Shown in pieces: positions 39,564 to 43,889 of a stretch of DNA of 43,889 nucleotides. Under the pieces are notes generated by a model. The model saw only the letters and a program-made list of their open reading frames with translations, did not search any database and was not told where the DNA came from. This DNA comes from Akkermansia sp. (lineage in GTDB: Bacteria; Verrucomicrobiota; Verrucomicrobiia; Verrucomicrobiales; Akkermansiaceae). The stretch spans positions 1 to 43,889 of the forward strand of contig JAFQGD010000012.1 of assembly GCA_017398355.1 (NCBI GenBank), in the 5' to 3' direction. Made by a program: the position numbers and the translations under genes. Numbering within the stretch: position 1 is the first letter of the stretch; the number at the start of each line of letters is the position of its first letter.

Positions 39564-40673
39564 ATGAAAAAAACATTACTGACAGCCACCTTGGCATGTG
39601 CTCTTATCCCGACTTGGGCTGCGGTGAAGCCGGCCGATGTGGATTTGCGTGTGCCGGATAAAATTGGCTTGGCCGGCATGGCTGCCGTGGCGCTGGAGCC
39701 CACGGCGGAACGCCCCATGCCCATTATTGTGATGACGGGTGGAGCTAATTTCCCCTTTGCTATCCCCGGTGCGAAAACACCGGCAGAGCGAGGCGAAAAG
39801 ATGTTCCATGCAGATGTCGCTATCATGTTCACCCCGGGGGCATGTGATGCATGCGACTCGCGTCCCATGAAGGCGGGGCGTATGCCCTATCCCATCGGCT
39901 ATGCAGCCTTTGCTCCCACAGAGCAGGGGATGGTGGTGGCCGGTGGCTGCAATGCTAATGGGCATTTGGCGGATGTCACCTGCGTGAATGTGGTAGGCTC
40001 CCAAGTTCGCACAGAGGCCCTGCCTGATTTGCCGGTGACGGTGGCATACCCCGCCTTTGCTGTGGAAGATGGCAAACTCTATGTATTTGGCGGCCAGGAA
40101 AAAGCAGATTCAACTACTTGTCTGAAGCGTAGCTTCGTCATGGATCTGGCGGATACGAGTGCCGGGTGGAAAGAACTTGCACCCATGCCGGATGATGGCC
40201 GAATGCTGGCCGGAGCCGGTGCGGTGGATGGTAAGATATACGTGGCTGGTGGTTGTTCCTTGCACCCCGATGCCAAGGGCCAAGCAGAGCGTACCTACCT
40301 CAAGAGTGTGCTTTGCTACGATCCTGCCACAAACACTTGGTCTACCAATCAGCCCGACATGCCTGAAACTATCGTAGGGGCGGCTAATCCGCTACCTTCC
40401 ATTGCCGGTTCTCTCTACGTGGTGTGTGGTGACCCCGGCAATTTCTATCGGGCTTCGCTGGTTGGCAAGGCTCCTGCAAAGCACCCGGGGCAGAACAAAA
40501 CGGTCTATTCCTTCACCCCCGCTTCCGGCGAGTGGTGCAAGGAAGGTGACAATACCATCGGCGTAGCGACTTGCCCGGCCGTGGCAACAGATGATGCAAT
40601 CATCGTCATCTCCGGTGAGACTCATCCGGGTATCCGCACCCCCATGATTTCCATTCTCAACCTCTCCAACTAA
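39564..40673 (+). CDS. Kelch-repeat mutarotase-like protein, exported form
   Basis: 369 residues with a signal peptide MKKTLLTATLACALIPTWA (cleavage after Ala19). The mature protein has Kelch blades similar to its upstream neighbour: PIIVMTGGANFPFAIPG near 53-69, QGMVVAGGCNANG near 120-132, GKLYVFGGQEKADS near 170-183, GKIYVAGGCSLHPDAKG near 224-240 and GSLYVVCGDPGNFY near 288-301. It fits the cyclically permuted mutarotase/NanM group. It would act in the periplasm, converting the sialic-acid anomer released by the sialidase into the form taken up. It begins 23 bp after the first Kelch gene, with no Shine-Dalgarno, and precedes the MFS permease. The two Kelch proteins are clearly diverged, not a recent duplication. 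Confidence 0.86.
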   Translation: MKKTLLTATLACALIPTWAAVKPADVDLRVPDKIGLAGMAAVALEPTAERPMPIIVMTGGANFPFAIPGAKTPAERGEKMFHADVAIMFTPGACDACDSRPMKAGRMPYPIGYAAFAPTEQGMVVAGGCNANGHLADVTCVNVVGSQVRTEALPDLPVTVAYPAFAVEDGKLYVFGGQEKADSTTCLKRSFVMDLADTSAGWKELAPMPDDGRMLAGAGAVDGKIYVAGGCSLHPDAKGQAERTYLKSVLCYDPATNTWSTNQPDMPETIVGAANPLPSIAGSLYVVCGDPGNFYRASLVGKAPAKHPGQNKTVYSFTPASGEWCKEGDNTIGVATCPAVATDDAIIVISGETHPGIRTPMISILNLSN

Positions 40674-40694
40674 ACAACAAAACGAAACAACAAT

Positions 40695-42089
40695 ATGCCT
40701 GAACCTAATCCCATCCTGTCGTTCTTGGCCGATCTTACCCCTTGGGTTGCAATCGGCATTGCCGTGCTTGCCATCATGGCTGCATGCAAAAAAGGACTCG
40801 GTAAATCCACCATATCCCCCAATGCACCTGTGACCAAACCCGGAAAATGGGCTTGGATTGCTGTTGCCGTACTTTGGGTGGTGGTGATGCTCAACTACTT
40901 CGACCGCCAGCTGTTGGCTGTGCTCAATAAATCCATGACCGAAGGGCCGGGCTGCATTGAGATGACCCAGGCTCAGTTCGGTATGGTGACTTCCGCCTTC
41001 CTGATTGTGTATGCAGCATTGTCCCCGGTTGGTGGTTACTTGGCCGACCGCTTCAGCCGCTCCTTCATCATCATGTGCTCCCTTGTGGTGTGGTCTGTGG
41101 TGACGTGGATGACCGGTAAGTCTGAATCCTACGAGGAACTCATCTTCTGGCGTGCCATGATGGGCGTGAGCGAAGCCTTCTATATTCCTGCAGCTCTCGC
41201 TCTTATTACTGACTATCACCGTGGCGGTACCCGTTCCTTGGCTACAGGTTTGCACATGAGCGGTATTTACGCCGGTCAGGTGTTGGCTGGTTGCGGGGCC
41301 ATGATGGCGGGCGATCCCTGCCAGATGGGCTGGCGGCTCACTTTTGAGCTCTTCGGTTTCATTGGCGTGGCATACGGTCTGATAGTCCTCTTCTTCTTGC
41401 GCGATCCGAAGTCCGAAACCACCACGCCTACCGATGTGGCAGAGAAGGTGGCAGAAGCAGTCACTCCCGGGTTCACGCTGGGCCAGATGCTCAAGAGCAT
41501 TTTCACCGGTCGTGGCATGTACCTGCTGCTTCTCATGATTTCCTTTGCCGGTTTTGCAAACTGGTTCTTGCTGGGCTGGTATCCTCGCTTGCTGCAGGAT
41601 ATGTTCAGCATTTCTGAGGCTGAAGCCGGCCCGCAGGCTACTTTCTGGATTAACATCGCAAAATACATTTCCGTGTTGGCTTGCGCTGTGATTGCTGACC
41701 GTTGGTATTTGCGCAACAAGAATGCGCGCGCTTACGTGCCCGGTATAGCCTTCTGCGTGGCAGGCCCCTGTGTGTTGCTGGCCATGGTGTTTGGTGCAGA
41801 AATCGGGTTGGCTGCCGTGTTGGCATTGGTTGCCATGCAGGGTGTGGCCCAAGGTTCTATGGATGCCACCCTCATGCCTGTGCTGCGCAATACGATTGAT
41901 GAGCGCTTTGCGGCCACGGGCTACGGCTTGTTGAACCTTACCTCTGTGGGTGCCGGCGCATTGGTATCTTGGCTGGGTGGTATGCTCAAGGATGCCGGTA
42001 CTCCGCTCTCCGCAGTATTGAGCTTGGCCGGCATTTTGATGATGCTTTGCGGTATCATCCTCTTCTGCCTCCCCAAGAAAGCGCAATAA
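40695..42089 (+). CDS. MFS transporter, anion:cation symporter-type, probable sialic-acid or sugar-acid permease
   Basis: 464 residues with about 12 membrane helices plus one extra N-terminal hydrophobic segment (about 10-32, PWVAIGIAVLAIMAA). LNYFDRQLLAVLNKSM near 67-82 is the conserved start of the ACS (hexuronate/organic anion) family, and GGYLADRFSRSF near 113-124 is the MFS loop motif between helices 2 and 3. The second half begins near 265 (GRGMYLLLLMISFAGFANWFLLGWYP). Given its place between an exported mutarotase and a sialidase, the substrate is probably N-acetylneuraminate; E. coli NanT is also an MFS protein. This is context inference. It lies 21 bp after the exported Kelch gene with an A-rich leader lacking a Shine-Dalgarno. 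Confidence 0.88.
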   Translation: MPEPNPILSFLADLTPWVAIGIAVLAIMAACKKGLGKSTISPNAPVTKPGKWAWIAVAVLWVVVMLNYFDRQLLAVLNKSMTEGPGCIEMTQAQFGMVTSAFLIVYAALSPVGGYLADRFSRSFIIMCSLVVWSVVTWMTGKSESYEELIFWRAMMGVSEAFYIPAALALITDYHRGGTRSLATGLHMSGIYAGQVLAGCGAMMAGDPCQMGWRLTFELFGFIGVAYGLIVLFFLRDPKSETTTPTDVAEKVAEAVTPGFTLGQMLKSIFTGRGMYLLLLMISFAGFANWFLLGWYPRLLQDMFSISEAEAGPQATFWINIAKYISVLACAVIADRWYLRNKNARAYVPGIAFCVAGPCVLLAMVFGAEIGLAAVLALVAMQGVAQGSMDATLMPVLRNTIDERFAATGYGLLNLTSVGAGALVSWLGGMLKDAGTPLSAVLSLAGILMMLCGIILFCLPKKAQ

Positions 42090-42108
42090 TATTAAAATCT
42101 CACCGTAA

Positions 42109-43386
42109 ATGCGTAGAATGAAACTTTCTACTCTTATTCTCTGTGCAGCAGCTGTGCTGGTGGCGCTCCCCATGGCGCCATCGGCATACGGTGACAACCG
42201 TAGTGAAAAAACAGCTCAACGGGATAAAGCCAAAAACAAAAAAAAGCCTAAAATTAACAAGTTTGACCCCGATGCCACTCCGTATGAGAATGCTGTGCCG
42301 GTGTTCCAAGCGGGGGAGGGTAATCCCTATGTAAGTGTACGAATCCCCATTGTCATCAAAGCCGGCAAGATGCTGGTGGCTATGGCAGAGGGGCGTTACA
42401 AAGATACAGACCAAGGGGAGAACGACTTGATTGTTTCCATCAGCAAGGATGGTCGTAAGTGGTCCAAACCTGTGGTAGCGGCGGCGTCTAAGGGGGCTAC
42501 GTTCAACAACCCGTGCATGATTTATGACGAGGAGGCCAAGCAGATTGTGCTTATGTTCCAGCGCTATCCTGCCGGAGTGAAAGAACGCAGCAACGACATC
42601 CCCACCGGTTGGGATGATGACCGCTGCATTCGTAACTTCGTTTGCTTCTCCAAAAACGGCAAGAAATGGAGTACCCCCAAAGATGTGACGGAGTTTACGA
42701 AGCATGAGGACTCTACAATCACTTGCAGTGGACCCAACCCCGGTGTGCAGATTACGCGTGGTGAACACAAAGGTCGCTTGGTCGTCACTTTCAACGAGGC
42801 TACGGGCTTTGGAAACTGGGTGGCCACCTCTGCCTATTCCGATGACCATGGTAAGACATGGAAGATAGGGCAAAAATCCGAAGCCGGTAAGGGCATCAAT
42901 GAAATCTCATCTGTCGAAACCGATGATGGTGGCGTGCTGGTCGTTTCCCGCGCGTGGGGCGGCGGTACCCGCAAAGTTACGACCTCGGCAGATGCCGGAG
43001 AAACTTGGAGCCCCGTTATCTCACACCCCGAGCTACCCAGTCCGAATTGCCAGAATGGCCTGACCCGCTATTCTCATGCGGATGAAAAGGCAAAGGGAAA
43101 TCGCAGTCGCATCTTGTTTTCCTCTCCCTCACAAGGAAACCGCACAAATGGCATCATTAAGATGAGCTATGATGGCGGTAAGACTTGGCCCGTGGAGAAA
43201 TCCGTGGGGGAGGGGCCTTTTGCTTATTCGGCCTTGTGTCCCATCAAACCCGGCATGGCTGGCCTCATCTTCGAGGTGAATGGTGGCCCCATCAAAACCA
43301 TCATGTTTGCGCCTTTCTCTCTGAATTGGCTTACTGATGGTGAGGATGATGGCAAAGCCGGCGCAACTGATGCTACGGAAGAGTAA
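42109..43386 (+). CDS. Secreted exo-alpha-sialidase (GH33-like)
   Basis: 425 residues with a signal peptide ending ALPMAPSAYG (about residue 28), then a Lys-rich linker (33-50). The catalytic beta-propeller shows VRIP (Arg78, first of the Arg triad), AEGRYKDTDQG with the candidate acid/base Asp (99 or 101), and five Asp boxes: SKDGRKW (112-118), SKNGKKW (181-187), SDDHGKTW (244-251), SADAGETW (293-300) and SYDGGKTW (353-360). NEISSVET (264-271) may supply the Glu paired with the nucleophile Tyr373 in FAYSAL, and Arg288 and Arg345 are plausible triad partners. It cleaves terminal sialic acid from mucin glycans, and is the last gene of the operon, 19 bp after the MFS gene. The acidic C-terminal tail DGEDDGKAGATDATEE is unusual. 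A terminator follows, then the intron. Confidence 0.93.
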   Translation: MRRMKLSTLILCAAAVLVALPMAPSAYGDNRSEKTAQRDKAKNKKKPKINKFDPDATPYENAVPVFQAGEGNPYVSVRIPIVIKAGKMLVAMAEGRYKDTDQGENDLIVSISKDGRKWSKPVVAAASKGATFNNPCMIYDEEAKQIVLMFQRYPAGVKERSNDIPTGWDDDRCIRNFVCFSKNGKKWSTPKDVTEFTKHEDSTITCSGPNPGVQITRGEHKGRLVVTFNEATGFGNWVATSAYSDDHGKTWKIGQKSEAGKGINEISSVETDDGGVLVVSRAWGGGTRKVTTSADAGETWSPVISHPELPSPNCQNGLTRYSHADEKAKGNRSRILFSSPSQGNRTNGIIKMSYDGGKTWPVEKSVGEGPFAYSALCPIKPGMAGLIFEVNGGPIKTIMFAPFSLNWLTDGEDDGKAGATDATEE

Positions 43387-43407
43387 AACCCATTCTTCAT
43401 GCCTTTC

Positions 43408-43439
43408 AATGACCTGTGTCGCTTGCGGTGCAGGTCATT
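43408..43439 (+). terminator. Terminator hairpin of the sialic-acid operon; intron insertion site
   Basis: Perfect inverted repeat AATGACCTG (43408-43416) and CAGGTCATT (43431-43439); with G-T pairs inside, the stem can extend to about 14 bp with a 4-nt loop. Only ATTT follows before the predicted intron 5' end, so the original T-run appears to be interrupted by the insertion. Confidence 0.75.
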
Positions 43440-43443
43440 ATTT

Positions 43444-43889
43444 GTACGACCGACGCGATATGCGCACTGCGGTGAAAGTCCGCGCGGAGCCGCGATGATG
43501 CGGAATCCCAGACCTGAAGAACAACTGCGGGGAGGTAACGAACCGTGGGAGAGGAAGTTCGAGGGGAAATCCCGACTGTACGAACAGGAATTGCATATAA
43601 GGCCGGATGGATGGACGAGGTTGCAAAAAGTGCCGAAATCCGATACATCATCAAGAATCCATAAGGTAGATGCAGACGGCGCGGGAGGAAAGTAGCATAA
43701 TCATATTCGGTGAGAACCTGCTAAGGCCTGAAAGGGTGACGGGGAAGAAACGCCCGGAAGCAGGTAGTCAGCAGAGGCATAGTACCCATCCCTTGGTGGG
43801 GAAGGCCGAAATCCAACACAGCACAGTACAGCCTGAAACTCATGAACGTGGAGAGGCAGAACCAAGACACCTTATACCAGATGGAGTTC
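43444..43889 (+). mobile_element. Group II intron, 5' part (probably group IIC), cut by window end
   Basis: The stretch has the look of group II intron domain I RNA: GGTGAAAGTCC at 43471-43481, 27 nt from GTACG at 43444, closely follows the 5' spacing of group IIC introns such as the Oceanobacillus one (GUGUG ... GGUGAGAGUCC). Further blocks GAACAGGAATTGCATATAAG, GGATGGATGGACGAGGTTGC and GTAGTCAGCAGAGGCATAGT are familiar from bacterial introns. A maturase-like ORF starts at 43842. The 5' end could instead be ATGCG at 43460; both deviate from GUGYG at one base. The site is just downstream of a terminator stem, as group IIC introns prefer. Domain V and the 3' end are outside the window, so the class remains an inference. 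The 43387-43443 gap holds only the terminator. Confidence 0.75.
43842..43889 (+). CDS. Group II intron reverse transcriptase/maturase, N-terminal 16 codons only
   Basis: An ATG at 43842 opens a frame reading MNVERQNQDTLYQMEF to the end of the window. Its place, about 400 nt into intron RNA in the position of domain IV, is where intron-encoded reverse transcriptases start, and the polar N-terminus is compatible. No RT motif lies within the 16 visible residues, so identification is by context. Confidence 0.55.
   Translation, partial: MNVERQNQDTLYQMEF

Noticed and set aside
40392..42197. A 601-codon open frame on the minus strand opposite the exported Kelch and MFS genes.
   Set aside because: Its product is His/Gly/Gln-rich with no family motifs, and the plus-strand frames have clear signal peptide, Kelch and MFS features; it is a codon-bias shadow.
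43399..43695. A 98-codon plus-strand frame within the intron.
   Set aside because: It lies over group II intron domain I RNA, which is structural; the product has no recognisable motif.

Overview
The window looks like chromosomal DNA of a host-associated Verrucomicrobiota bacterium, most likely an Akkermansia relative. The basis is a MurC-MurB fusion beside Ddl and FtsQ, a ClpC/McsA/McsB operon in a Gram-negative (LptF/LptG permease, signal peptides, lipoprotein), secreted sialidase and alpha-galactosidase-like enzymes, and translation starts that mostly lack a Shine-Dalgarno sequence. This placement is inference; there is no rRNA, and I saw no tRNA gene or CRISPR array.

Layout. 1-8379: the 3' part of a giant surface/secreted protein (beta-helix-like start, Ig-like domains, YD/Rhs repeats with an internal Rhs core, C-terminal FN3/PPC-like domains). 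8420-14046 (minus strand): HAD phosphatase, LptF/G-type permease and metallophosphoesterase in one operon, then a secreted clan GH-D-like glycosidase. 14186-16879 (plus): yqeY, ispD, an NAD-dependent epimerase-like gene and a membrane J-domain/Sel1 gene, tightly packed. 16942-21838 (plus): an unknown basic-tailed protein, a DUF1232 protein, a Sel1 lipoprotein, a dynamin-like membrane GTPase and rarA. 21857-26080 (minus): murCB, ddl, ftsQ. 26204-30485 (minus): mcsA, mcsB, clpC. 30659-30922 (plus): rpsT. 31106-33456 (minus): typA and a DUF456 gene. 33693-36466 (plus): corA, argB, nadK. 36477-37289 (minus): a ZIP metal transporter, divergent from a MenC-like enolase-superfamily gene. 38557-43386 (plus): a sialic-acid operon with two Kelch-type mutarotase/epimerase genes, an MFS transporter and a sialidase. 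43444 to the window end: the 5' part of a group II intron inserted just behind the sialidase terminator hairpin, with the first 16 codons of its probable reverse transcriptase.

How the genes work together. murCB, ddl and ftsQ serve peptidoglycan precursor synthesis and division. mcsA-mcsB-clpC form a protein quality-control unit. Sialidase, mutarotases and MFS permease would release, equilibrate and import sialic acid from host mucin.

Three observations stand out. First, the McsB homologue has Met where the catalytic Cys should be and lacks most phosphate-binding arginines, while ClpC keeps both phosphoarginine-pocket glutamates and McsA keeps its zinc cysteines, so an adaptor (pseudokinase) version of the arginine-phosphorylation degradation system is plausible. 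Second, in 11 of 13 places where I can place a sigma70-like promoter, the predicted transcription start lies only 0-8 nt from the start codon, and most operon-internal genes also lack a Shine-Dalgarno; this suggests pervasive leaderless or near-leaderless initiation. Third, the group II intron sits directly after a terminator stem, the site choice known for group IIC introns. All calls come from reading sequence by eye; no database search or folding program was run.
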